Shown here one piece after another: positions 57,076 through 64,000 of a stretch of DNA of 64,000 bases. Under the pieces are notes generated by a model. It saw only the letters and a program-made list of their open reading frames with translations. It was not told where the DNA came from and did not search any database. The first letter of the stretch is position 1. Every line of letters starts with the position of its first letter. The DNA comes from Arthrobacter rhizophilus (GTDB lineage: Bacteria; Actinomycetota; Actinomycetes; Actinomycetales; Micrococcaceae). The translations under genes and the position numbers were made by a program. The stretch spans positions 1 to 64,000 of the forward strand of contig NZ_JAPFFT010000021.1 of NCBI RefSeq assembly GCF_026241105.1. The letters run 5' to 3'.

Positions 57076-57101
57076 TTGCATCTCAGATATTGAGACGGCA
57101 A
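57076..57101. promoter_or_regulatory. Candidate NdgR/LtbR operator between leuC and its regulator
   Basis: The 15-nt core TCTCA-GATAT-TGAGA is a perfect dyad, flanked by TTGC on the left and GCAA on the right. It lies in the 112-nt divergent gap, about 80 nt upstream of leuC and just before the regulator's ATG, so one site could serve both promoters. Confidence 0.6.
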
Positions 57102-57110
57102 TATCATTAC

Positions 57111-57830
57111 ATGGACAATTCTAGTGGAGTCGGCGTCATCGATAAAGCGGCCCAGGTGCTCGACGCACTCGAGGCGGGACCAACCACCCTCGCTCAACTT
57201 GTGGCCGCAACCGGGCTGGCCCGTCCCACGGTGCACCGGCTGGCACTGGCGCTGGTCCACCACCGCCTCGTGAGCCGTGACATCCAAGGGCGCTTCGTCT
57301 TGGGAAGCCGCCTCGTTGAGCTCGCCTCGGCGGCCGGCGAAGACAGGCTCATCGCTTCGGCCGGTCCTGTCCTCATCCAGCTCCGGGACGCCACCGGAGA
57401 AAGCGCTCAGATCTTCCGCCGGCAGGGCGACTGGCGCGTGTGCGTCGCTTCGGCCGAACGCCCGATCGGCCTGCGCGACACCATTCCCGTCGGTACCCAG
57501 CTGTCCATGAAGGCCGGGTCCGCCGCCCAAATCCTGCTGGCGTGGGAAGACCACGACCGCCTTCTGGACGGACTTCAGAATGCCCGGTTCACGCCGACGG
57601 TCCTGGCGGGAGTACGACGTCGGGGCTGGGCTCAGAGCTTGGGCGAACGCGAGCCTGGTGTCGCCTCAGTCTCCGCACCGGTGCGCGGCCCTTCCGGCCG
57701 GGTCATTGCTGCGGTGTCCATCTCGGGCCCCATCGAGCGCCTGACCCGCCAACCAGGGCGACTCCATGCCGAGGTTGTCTGCAATGCCGCGCGGGTGCTG
57801 ACGGAGGCCCTGCGCAAGAACAACGACTGA
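57111..57830 (+). CDS. ndgR: IclR-family regulator of leucine/amino acid genes (NdgR/LtbR-like)
   Basis: A 239-residue IclR protein. The N-terminal winged HTH (about 8-65) reads VIDKAAQVLDALEAGP, LVAATGLARPTVHRLALAL and GRFVLGSRLVELAS. The effector-binding domain follows, with PVGTQLSMKAGSAAQILLAW and REPGVASVSAPVRGPSGRV. Orientation opposite leuCD matches NdgR of Streptomyces and LtbR of Corynebacterium, which control leuCD and related amino acid genes. ATG 57111 was chosen. Its operator probably is the palindrome just upstream. Confidence 0.9.
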   Translation: MDNSSGVGVIDKAAQVLDALEAGPTTLAQLVAATGLARPTVHRLALALVHHRLVSRDIQGRFVLGSRLVELASAAGEDRLIASAGPVLIQLRDATGESAQIFRRQGDWRVCVASAERPIGLRDTIPVGTQLSMKAGSAAQILLAWEDHDRLLDGLQNARFTPTVLAGVRRRGWAQSLGEREPGVASVSAPVRGPSGRVIAAVSISGPIERLTRQPGRLHAEVVCNAARVLTEALRKNND

Positions 57831-57893
57831 TCCCGCTCTCCACCACCCTCTCGGCATAGAAGGGCGCCCGTCACAGGCATGTAGGGTGGGCGC

Positions 57894-58460
57894 ATGAACA
57901 GCTTTGCGGTGTTCCTGCGTGGGATCAACGTTGGCGGGATCAACATCAAGATGGCCGATCTCAAAGTGGCCCTCAAGGCATACCCCTTCACGGGGGTCAA
58001 GACCCTGCTGGCCAGCGGCAACGTGGTCCTTCAGAGCGATCTGGACGCGGCCGAAGTCAAAGAGCAGTGCGAGAAATGCCTGAGGGACGCATTCGGTTAT
58101 GACGCCTGGGTAGTGGTCCTGACCGCAGAACGGGTTGCCGAACTTGTGGAAGCCTGCCCCTATCCCGCCGACGACAAGACCACGCACAGCTACATCACCC
58201 TAGCTTCGGACACGACCATGTTGGACGAACTGTTCGACGCCGGCACAGCCCTCGGCACGCCGGGACAGGGCGGCGTCGAGCAGGTCCGCTTGGGCCCCGA
58301 GGCTTCGGCCTGGCTCGCCCCGGCAGGAGGCACGTTGGATAGCCCCTTCAGCAAGCTCTCTTCAAAGGCCCGCTACAAGGCAAGCACCACCACCCGGAAC
58401 TTGCGCACGCTCATCAAGGTCAGGGACGCAGCGGGAGCCCTCCAGGGGGACAGCGCTTAG
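57894..58460 (+). CDS. DUF1697 family protein
   Basis: A 188-residue protein recognised as DUF1697 by NSFAVFLRGINVGGINIKMADL at the start and FTGVKTLLASGNVVLQSD after it; the C-terminal end carries KYKASTTTRNLRTL-like residues (RYKASTTTRNLRTLIKV). The biochemical function is unknown. No signal or membrane segment is present. It lies 63 nt after the IclR gene on the same strand and may be read through from it. Confidence 0.9.
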   Translation: MNSFAVFLRGINVGGINIKMADLKVALKAYPFTGVKTLLASGNVVLQSDLDAAEVKEQCEKCLRDAFGYDAWVVVLTAERVAELVEACPYPADDKTTHSYITLASDTTMLDELFDAGTALGTPGQGGVEQVRLGPEASAWLAPAGGTLDSPFSKLSSKARYKASTTTRNLRTLIKVRDAAGALQGDSA

Positions 58461-58486
58461 GGGCCTCCGCGCCGTCCGTACCCTTT

Positions 58487-58708
58487 TTGATGTGGGAAAA
58501 CGCTTACGACACGGCGAGTCACGTCATGCCGAGGCTTTAACTCGGCAAACAGGGTCAGGACGGCATGGCCTGGAGCCGAGATCTCTTCCCTGAATTGACT
58601 ACCCCGTACTGTCGTCCCCTCCATTGATATGGGAAAGCGCTCGCGACACGGCAATTCGCGGCATTTCGAGGATTTCGCGCGGCAAACAAGGGGAAGACGA
58701 TACGGCCT
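58487..58708. repeat. Diverged 85-nt direct repeat pair upstream of the tRNA terminator
   Basis: Copies at 58487-58571 and 58624-58708 align without gaps and match at 64 of 85 positions. Shared blocks include TGGGAAA, CGACACGGC, CGAGG, CGGCAAACA and GGCCT. A 52-nt spacer separates them. There is no persuasive gene in either copy. Confidence 0.75.
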
Positions 58709-58736
58709 CCGGCACCAACTCCTCCGGCCTGCGCAC

Positions 58737-58774
58737 AAAAAAGAATCCCCGGAACTTATCGGTTCCGGGGATTC
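58737..58774 (-). terminator. Intrinsic terminator of the tRNA-Gln/tRNA-Glu unit
   Basis: On the minus strand GAATCCCCGGAAC pairs perfectly with GTTCCGGGGATTC around a six-base loop and is followed by TTTTTT. It starts seven bases past the tRNA-Glu 3' end. Confidence 0.95.
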
Positions 58775-58780
58775 ATGTTG

Positions 58781-58853
58781 TGACCCCAGCGGGATTCGAA
58801 CCCGCGTTACCGCCGTGAGAGGGCAGCGTACTAGGCCGCTATACGATGGGGCC
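58781..58853 (-). tRNA. tRNA-Glu (CTC)
   Basis: A 73-nt cloverleaf: acceptor GGCCCCA/TGGGGTC with one G-U pair, anticodon loop CTCTCAC giving anticodon CTC, and T-loop GGTTCGAATCC. CCA is not encoded. It lies downstream of tRNA-Gln, with a shared terminator. Confidence 0.97.
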
Positions 58854-58982
58854 TTGTACTTCATTGAACACCGCTTCCGGCATTCAAGCTGAATGAGTAT
58901 TTCATACATTCAACATTGTTTCAAATCGGCGAACCGCTTCAAAACTTCCAAATTACCACGCAAATACATGGACTATTCAGAG

Positions 58983-59054
58983 CTGGGATACCAGGACTCG
59001 AACCTAGAATGACGGTACCAGAAACCGTAGTGTTGCCAATTACACCATATCCCA
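58983..59054 (-). tRNA. tRNA-Gln (CTG)
   Basis: A 72-nt cloverleaf: acceptor TGGGATA/TATCCCA with discriminator G, anticodon stem ACGGT/ACCGT around loop TTCTGGT (anticodon CTG), and T-loop GGTTCGAGTCC. CCA is not encoded. It is the first gene of the tRNA unit. Confidence 0.97.
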
Positions 59055-59386
59055 CTGGTGCTTTTAGGCCGGATTCGATGGCGTAAACCTTCGCTCCGTG
59101 CCCCTCAGCACGAGTAATTACTTTACCCGAGACTCTCGATGCGCACAAATCGAGCGCACGGTCACGCGACCGGCACCGCCCTACGCTCAATGATCCGCCA
59201 ATGGGAGCAAAAAACCCTTGCAAACCCCGGACCTTAAGTTTACTCTCGGTAAGTTACCACTCGGTAACCAACGCCAAACACTTGTTTCGTGGCACAGCCA
59301 CAGGTCACGTCGCCTGTTAGCTGCGTCACATGGGGGGATCCCCGGCAGCAGCGTCGCCGTCGGGAAGTCATCGAGAGGAATTGCCC
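59055..59386. promoter_or_regulatory. 332-nt divergent promoter region with a candidate TetR-type operator
   Basis: No gene is seen here. A -35-like TTGCAA at 59218-59223 is followed at suitable spacing by TTTACT. Overlapping the downstream side is the perfect dyad GGTAA-G-TTACC (59248-59258) and a second TCGGTAAC about ten bases later. This suits repressor control of the downstream membrane protein. The left side must also hold the tRNA promoter. Confidence 0.5.
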
Positions 59387-60850
59387 ATGACACGGAACCC
59401 TGCCATCGCCACCAGAACACGCAGCCGGGCCCAGATGATCGCCATCGGTGCGCTGGCCCTCCTACTGATCGCTCTCCTCGGGTTCTACACATTGGTCATT
59501 GGGAAGATCGCTGCAGGATCCGAGCAGCTCAATGACGGCGCAGGGCAGGCATCAGCCGGCGCCGGACAGCTCAAGGACGGTGCGGCAAGGCTTGCGGGAG
59601 GAGCCGCGGAAGCCGGGACTGGCGCGGCCAAACTGGCTGATGGCGCGTCGAAGGTCCAAACCGGAATCCAGGGCAAACTGGCCCCGGGAGCCCAGCAGTT
59701 GAAGGATGGGGCCGACAAACTGGCTACAGGGGCGGTGAAGATCCAGAACGACGTCAACGCCAAGCTTGCGCCGGGAGTCTACAAGGTGGACGACGGCGCG
59801 CAGAAGCTTTCGGCCGGGGCTGTGCAGCTCTCCGCGGCCCTGACCCCGACGCCGGCCGGTAACGCCGAAAACAATCTCGCCGACGGCGCCACGCAGCTCA
59901 ACAATGGGGCGGTCCAGCTCAACAGCGGCGCCGCACAGCTCGACGCCGGGGCTGCCCGACTCGACGCGGGTACCGCGAGTCTGGCGGCTGGCACTGATCA
60001 GCTCAAGGGCTACCCGGGTGCCGGAAACGATCCCACCAAGGGAACAGGAACCGCAGCATTGGCCCAGGGACTGCAGCAGCTCGCCGATGCCGCCAACGGA
60101 GTCCAGGGAGTGGTGCCCCTCGCAGTGCTGAGGGCCCAGATCAATGCCCTCAACGACGGCGCACATCGCCTTGATGCCGGAGCCGCGCAATTGCAGGCGG
60201 GAGCAGGCCAGCTCCAAGCCGGGGCGGGGCAACTGCACGACGGCACCGGAAGGCTCGCCGACGGCACGGGGAAACTGGCGGCAGGAACCGGAAAGCTGAC
60301 GGCCGGCTTCGCGACGCTCGCCCAGAAGCTCAACAGCCAGGACCCGGCCTCTCCTGGCGTGGTTCTGGGAACCCAGATGCTTGCCGATGGAACGGCAAAG
60401 ATCCGCGTGGGCATGGACGGCGTTCCGGGCGACCCGGAGCATCCGGGGCTCCTCAAGGCCACGGCCAGCATGACGGATGGAACGTCACGATTGGCGTCGG
60501 GCACGGAATCGCTGATGGCGGGCATCAAGGGCAGCCCCGCCGATCCCTCCTCCCCCGGTCTTCTGGACGGCTCCACGGCACTGGCCGCGGGTGCCTCGAA
60601 GTTGTCCGAAGGAAACGCCAAACTGGCTGCGGGCTCGGCCCAGCTGTCTACCGGAGCCGACAAACTCGCGGACGGGAATGCCCGGATCGCGGCGGGCACG
60701 GCAGAACTCCATCAGGGGGCCGCGGCGGTATCGCCGTCGAGCATGGCTGAAAAGTCAGACACCGGTGCGGCGCTCGGACTTGTGGGGGTCCTGGGTGCCG
60801 GCTCCGTGGGCGCGTTTGTTTTCCTTCGGAAGTTCCGGCTCGGCGTGTAG
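59387..60850 (+). CDS. Two-TM protein with long G-A-x-x-L repeats (YhgE/Pip-like ectodomain)
   Basis: A 487-residue protein. Helix 1 (MIAIGALALLLIALLGFYTL) is at about residues 17-36. About 400 residues of repeats follow, with the pattern xLxxGAxxLxxG (for example LKDGAARLAGGAAEAG, LADGTGKLAAGTGKL). Helix 2 (GLVGVLGAGSVGAFVFL) closes the protein before a short basic end. The repeat style matches the extracytoplasmic part of YhgE/Pip proteins, but the usual C-terminal ABC-2 membrane domain with several helices is absent. GAGAGGAA precedes ATG 59387. Function unknown. Confidence 0.8.
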   Translation: MTRNPAIATRTRSRAQMIAIGALALLLIALLGFYTLVIGKIAAGSEQLNDGAGQASAGAGQLKDGAARLAGGAAEAGTGAAKLADGASKVQTGIQGKLAPGAQQLKDGADKLATGAVKIQNDVNAKLAPGVYKVDDGAQKLSAGAVQLSAALTPTPAGNAENNLADGATQLNNGAVQLNSGAAQLDAGAARLDAGTASLAAGTDQLKGYPGAGNDPTKGTGTAALAQGLQQLADAANGVQGVVPLAVLRAQINALNDGAHRLDAGAAQLQAGAGQLQAGAGQLHDGTGRLADGTGKLAAGTGKLTAGFATLAQKLNSQDPASPGVVLGTQMLADGTAKIRVGMDGVPGDPEHPGLLKATASMTDGTSRLASGTESLMAGIKGSPADPSSPGLLDGSTALAAGASKLSEGNAKLAAGSAQLSTGADKLADGNARIAAGTAELHQGAAAVSPSSMAEKSDTGAALGLVGVLGAGSVGAFVFLRKFRLGV

Positions 60851-60868
60851 TCGCCGAAGCCAGCCACC

Positions 60869-60900
60869 GTTCAGGCGAACGGCAAGGTTCAGGCGAGCAG
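60869..60900. repeat. Partial 18-nt-period repeat at the HAD gene stop
   Basis: GTTCAGGCGA occurs at 60869 and again at 60887, an 18-base period, with divergent remainders. The second copy contains the HAD stop codon (minus-strand TGA). Confidence 0.5.
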
Positions 60901-61602
60901 CCGCGACAGGGAATCTATTTCGTGGCCGGAAAAGTCGGACATCGCCTCACCTGTGCGGTTCAGCCAGACGCCTTGCAATCCGGCCGCGGTGGCGCCGTCG
61001 GCGTCGAGCAACCGGTTGTCGCCGACGAAGAGCGTCTCGGCCGGAATCGTGCCCAGGCGGCGGACCCCCTCGAGGTATATGGCGGGGTCCGGCTTGGGCA
61101 CACCAACGGTGTCCGTTCCCACAAGCACCGTGATCCGCGCGAGTCCTGCGCTGTCGAGTTTGACCCGCTGGTAATCGTGGACGTTATTGCTCACGGCGCC
61201 ATAGGGAATGCCGGCGGCATCCAAAACGTCAAGCACGGGAAGTACGTCGCTGAAGGCCCTCACATAGCTGGGCTGCAGGCGGGAGTAGTCGCTGAGCCAT
61301 GTGTGGGAGTCCTCGCCGCCAAGTTCGACGCCGAAATGCCCTAGCGCCGCGCGGCCACGCAGGAGTCGCTGCTCGTTGAACGTTAACTCGCCTGCGAGGT
61401 AGCGGTCATAGAAATGCGTCGTTTCGTGAGTGAATATCCGTCCGAATTTCTCCCACCCGGCCTTGTCCAGGCCGGGCAGGAGATGTTCGCTGACGTCACG
61501 CAGCGCCGTGGTCATGGCGTATTCGAGATCCACCAGGGTGTCGTCAATATCGAAGAGGACACCCCGGACCGTGCCGAAGGATTCCTGAAGTGCGCTGATC
61601 AC
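60889..61602 (-). CDS. HAD-superfamily hydrolase
   Basis: A 237-residue HAD phosphatase-like protein. Motif I is VLFDIDDTLVDLE with the nucleophile Asp; motif II is AVSNN; Lys in VPKPDPAIYLEGV is motif III; FVGDNRLLDADGA is motif IV. A helical cap lies at about 25-90. The likely reaction is phosphate-ester hydrolysis; the substrate is unknown. GTG 61602 was chosen. It follows gltX by 12 nt on the same strand. Confidence 0.9.
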   Translation of the reverse strand: MISALQESFGTVRGVLFDIDDTLVDLEYAMTTALRDVSEHLLPGLDKAGWEKFGRIFTHETTHFYDRYLAGELTFNEQRLLRGRAALGHFGVELGGEDSHTWLSDYSRLQPSYVRAFSDVLPVLDVLDAAGIPYGAVSNNVHDYQRVKLDSAGLARITVLVGTDTVGVPKPDPAIYLEGVRRLGTIPAETLFVGDNRLLDADGATAAGLQGVWLNRTGEAMSDFSGHEIDSLSRLLA

Positions 61603-61614
61603 GGCGAGCCTGGA

Positions 61615-63138
61615 CTAGCCACGGAACGCGCGCAAGCGGGTGAGCGAGGAGTCCTTGCCCAGGATGACCATGGATTCAAAAAGCGGTGGCGAGATGCGGC
61701 GGCCGGAAATGGCCGTGCGCACGGGTCCGAACGCAAGGCGCGGCTTGATGCCGAGGTCCTCCACCAGGGCCTGCTTGAGCGCCGTCTGGATGCTTTCTGC
61801 GGTCCAGTCCTCCACGGGTTCCAGGGCGGCCAACGCAGCGTCCAACACCTCGGCCAGGTTTTCGGGAAGACCCTTGCGGGCATCGTCCGCGACGTCGATC
61901 TGGCCGTCCTGCTTGAAAAGGAAGGCGAGCATCTCGGGTGCCTCGCCCAGAAGGGTGATCCGTTCCTGGACCAGCGGCGCGGCCTCTTCGAGAATCTCTT
62001 CCTGGCGCGGGGTCAGGATCTCCCCCACGAAACCGGCAGCACGGAGGTAGGGAACGAGCCGCTCGCGGAAGTCATCAGGGGTGAGCATACGCACATGCGT
62101 GCCGTTGATCGCTTCGGCCTTCTTGATGTCGAAGCGCGCCGGGTTGCCCAGGACATCGTGGATGTCGAAGTTGGCCACGAGCTGCTCCACGGTGAAGATG
62201 TCCTCGTCGGCGCTCAGGGACCAGCCCAGGAGCGACAGGTAGTTGAGCAATCCCTCGCGGATGAAGCCTCGCTCGCGGTGCAGGAAAAGGCTCGATTCCG
62301 GATCGCGTTTGGACAGCTTCTTGTTCCCCTGGCCCATGACGTACGGAAGGTGGCCGAACTCCGGCATGTATTCGGCGACGCCGATGGCGTACAGCGCACG
62401 GTAGAGGGCGATCTGACGCGGAGTCGAGCTAAGCAGGTCCTCGCCGCGCAGGACGTGCGTGATGCCCATGAGGGCGTCGTCGACCGGGTTCACCAAGGTG
62501 TACAGCGGTGCACCATTGGCCCGCACCACGGCAAAGTCTGGCACGGAGCCCGCCTTGAACGTGATCTCCCCGCGCACGAGGTCATTGAAGGTCAGGTCTT
62601 CGTCCGGCATACGCAGGCGCAGCACGGCCTGGCGGCCCTCGGCCTTGTACTGGGCGAGTTGCTCCTCCGTCACATGGCGGTCGAAGCCGTCGTAGCCGAG
62701 TTTGGGATCCCGGCGGGCAGCCCGATGCCGGGCTTCGATTTCGTCAGGAGTGGAGTACGACTCATAAATGTGACCGCCGGCCTTGAGCTTGGCGATGACG
62801 TCCTGGTAGATGTTGCTACGCTGCGATTGACGGTACGGTTCATGCGGTCCACCGACCTCGACGCCCTCGTCCCAATCGATGCCGAGCCACTTCAGCGCAT
62901 CAAGCAGCTGATGGTAGCTTTCCTCGCTGTCGCGGGCCGAGTCAGTGTCCTCGATACGGAAAATCAGCTTGCCTCCGGTGTGCCGGGCGTAGGCCCAGTT
63001 GAAGAGGGCCGTACGGATCAATCCGACGTGCGGGGTTCCCGTGGGCGAGGGGCAGAACCGGACGCGGACCGGGGTTTCGGCGTTCACCGCAGGAATTGAC
63101 GAAGAAGATGAAGAGTTCGACGCAGCAACAGTAGTCAT
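61615..63138 (-). CDS. gltX: Glutamyl-tRNA synthetase
   Basis: A 507-residue class I synthetase. The HIGH-type motif reads [20 protein letters not shown], and the KMSKS-type loop is [12 protein letters not shown]. Features between them include [14 protein letters not shown] and [20 protein letters not shown]. The N-terminus carries a poly-Ser stretch ([10 protein letters not shown]) before the core. ATG 63138 was chosen. It charges the tRNA-Glu whose gene lies 4.3 kb away; in bacteria lacking GlnRS it also charges tRNA-Gln for amidation, but GatCAB is not in the window. Confidence 0.97.
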   Translation of the reverse strand: MTTVAASNSSSSSSIPAVNAETPVRVRFCPSPTGTPHVGLIRTALFNWAYARHTGGKLIFRIEDTDSARDSEESYHQLLDALKWLGIDWDEGVEVGGPHEPYRQSQRSNIYQDVIAKLKAGGHIYESYSTPDEIEARHRAARRDPKLGYDGFDRHVTEEQLAQYKAEGRQAVLRLRMPDEDLTFNDLVRGEITFKAGSVPDFAVVRANGAPLYTLVNPVDDALMGITHVLRGEDLLSSTPRQIALYRALYAIGVAEYMPEFGHLPYVMGQGNKKLSKRDPESSLFLHRERGFIREGLLNYLSLLGWSLSADEDIFTVEQLVANFDIHDVLGNPARFDIKKAEAINGTHVRMLTPDDFRERLVPYLRAAGFVGEILTPRQEEILEEAAPLVQERITLLGEAPEMLAFLFKQDGQIDVADDARKGLPENLAEVLDAALAALEPVEDWTAESIQTALKQALVEDLGIKPRLAFGPVRTAISGRRISPPLFESMVILGKDSSLTRLRAFRG

Positions 63139-63223
63139 AATGGTTCCAACTTTACCGCCTGCTCCATGCCTGTTTTCGCCTGCTGCTTGACCGGCGCCGA
63201 GCAGCAGGCGGACCGTCACGCCT

Positions 63224-64000
63224 TCAGCGGCGGACTACCGGATTGGACAAGCGGCCGATGCCTTCGATCTCGATCTCGTAGCGATCGCCCTCCTGGACCA
63301 GGCCGACGCCGGCCGGAGTACCGGTCATGATGACGTCGCCGGGCAGCAAAGTGAATGCTTGCGAAACGATCGCCACGAGTTCACGCACGCTGCGGATCAT
63401 CTGATTGGTGCTGCCGTCCTGGCGAAGTTCGCCATTGAGCCAACCCTTGATGGCCAAATCCTCGGGGTCGAGCTCGGTCTCGATCCACGGACCCAGGGGT
63501 GCGGAGGTATCGAAGCCCTTGGCACGCGCCCACTGCAGATCCGTTTTCTGGACGTCGCGGGCCGTGAGGTCGTTTCCGCAGGTATAACCGAAAATGACAT
63601 CGTCCACGCGGTCTTCGGGCACGTCCTTGCAAATGCGGCCGATGACGACGCAGAGTTCCGCCTCGAAGGAAACTTCCTCTGAGAACTCGGGCAACACAAT
63701 GGGGTCGTTTGGGCCAACGACGGCCGTGTTCGGCTTCAGGAAGAGCAGGGGATGCTGCGGAACTTCATTGCCCAGTTCCCGGGCGTGATCAGCAAAGTTC
63801 CGGCCGACGCCGATCACCTTGCTGCGCGGAATGATCGGTGCCAGCAGGCGCACGTCTTCGAGCTTGTGGCGGACCGAGGTCCGTTCGACGCCGTTGAAGA
63901 AAGGATCGCCGTGAATGACAGTGATGACTTCACTGCCGGGCTCACCTTCGACGACGCCGTAGACGGGATCAGAATCAACAACAAACCGAGCGATACGCAT
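63224..64000 (-). CDS. Fumarylacetoacetate hydrolase family protein
   Basis: A 258-residue FAH-fold protein. Metal-binding residues are in [16 protein letters not shown] (ExE), and [17 protein letters not shown] with [18 protein letters not shown] follows. [15 protein letters not shown] is typical of the C-terminus. The start codon coincides with the window edge (MRIARFVVD), so the gene appears complete. Family members hydrolyse or decarboxylate dicarboxylic acylpyruvates; the substrate is unknown. The location upstream of gltX is common in actinobacteria. Confidence 0.9.
   Translation of the reverse strand: MRIARFVVDSDPVYGVVEGEPGSEVITVIHGDPFFNGVERTSVRHKLEDVRLLAPIIPRSKVIGVGRNFADHARELGNEVPQHPLLFLKPNTAVVGPNDPIVLPEFSEEVSFEAELCVVIGRICKDVPEDRVDDVIFGYTCGNDLTARDVQKTDLQWARAKGFDTSAPLGPWIETELDPEDLAIKGWLNGELRQDGSTNQMIRSVRELVAIVSQAFTLLPGDVIMTGTPAGVGLVQEGDRYEIEIEGIGRLSNPVVRR

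Noticed and set aside
58457..58909. Open frame covering the tRNA-Glu gene and the direct repeats
   Set aside because: It runs through a tRNA and its terminator and has no family resemblance.
59552..60699. Antisense Pro/Ala/Ser repeat proteins opposite the YhgE-like gene
   Set aside because: These are reflections of the sense repeats. The sense frame has a ribosome-binding site and membrane helices at both ends.

Overview
The window is a 64 kb stretch of conserved chromosome from a high-GC Gram-positive actinobacterium. It most likely comes from Arthrobacter sensu lato (Micrococcaceae). This rests on recalled gene order and protein sequence style, not on a database search: aceE - PucR regulator - fabD/fabH/acpP/fabF, the DUF3145 and DUF2469 proteins, a divergent IclR regulator of leuCD, and the long coaD-to-xerC housekeeping block. 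I see no prophage, insertion sequence, CRISPR array, conjugation gene or toxin cluster.

Layout. (1) 1-5.5 kb: end of pyruvate dehydrogenase E1 and the FAS-II operon with its regulator. (2) 5.5-17 kb, minus strand: DUF3145, xerC, dprA, yifB, yraN, DUF2469, rnhB, two tandem signal peptidases I, then the translation set rplS, trmD, rimM, khpA, rpsP. (3) 17-22 kb: an accessory patch with an unknown protein, a VOC dioxygenase-like protein, an amidohydrolase, a TPP-riboswitch-controlled thiC and an alpha/beta hydrolase. (4) 22-39.7 kb: the SRP/chromosome/ribosome block (ffh, ftsY, smc, mutM, rnc, rpmF, yceD, coaD). It is interrupted by a divergent glucose-6-phosphate dehydrogenase paralogue, glnK-amtB, two MFS transporters, a beta-propeller protein and a small membrane protein. 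(5) 39.7-46.9 kb: an aminotransferase and a spermidine-synthase-like protein facing rsmD, recG, a short DAK2 protein and thiL. (6) 46.9-57.8 kb: a secreted zinc metalloprotease with four C-terminal repeats, a DUF3515 lipoprotein, the envelope/lipid genes ddl, gpsA, plsC, murA, then leuD, leuC and their divergent regulator. (7) 57.8-64 kb: DUF1697, tRNA-Glu and tRNA-Gln, a two-TM repeat protein, a HAD hydrolase, gltX and a fumarylacetoacetate-hydrolase-family gene.

Most genes are housekeeping, so I do not claim a new multi-gene system. The least ordinary signals are non-coding. Short tandem repeats that include a stop codon occur at five of the seven convergent protein-gene junctions. A 64-nt palindrome overlaps a stop codon. 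A diverged 85-nt direct repeat lies beside the tRNA pair. The yceD gene appears to start at ATT. Several palindromes sit where transcription-factor operators would be expected. The best protein-level candidates are the repeat-bearing metalloprotease, the repeat-only YhgE-like protein, the altered G6PDH paralogue and the MFS/beta-propeller pair.
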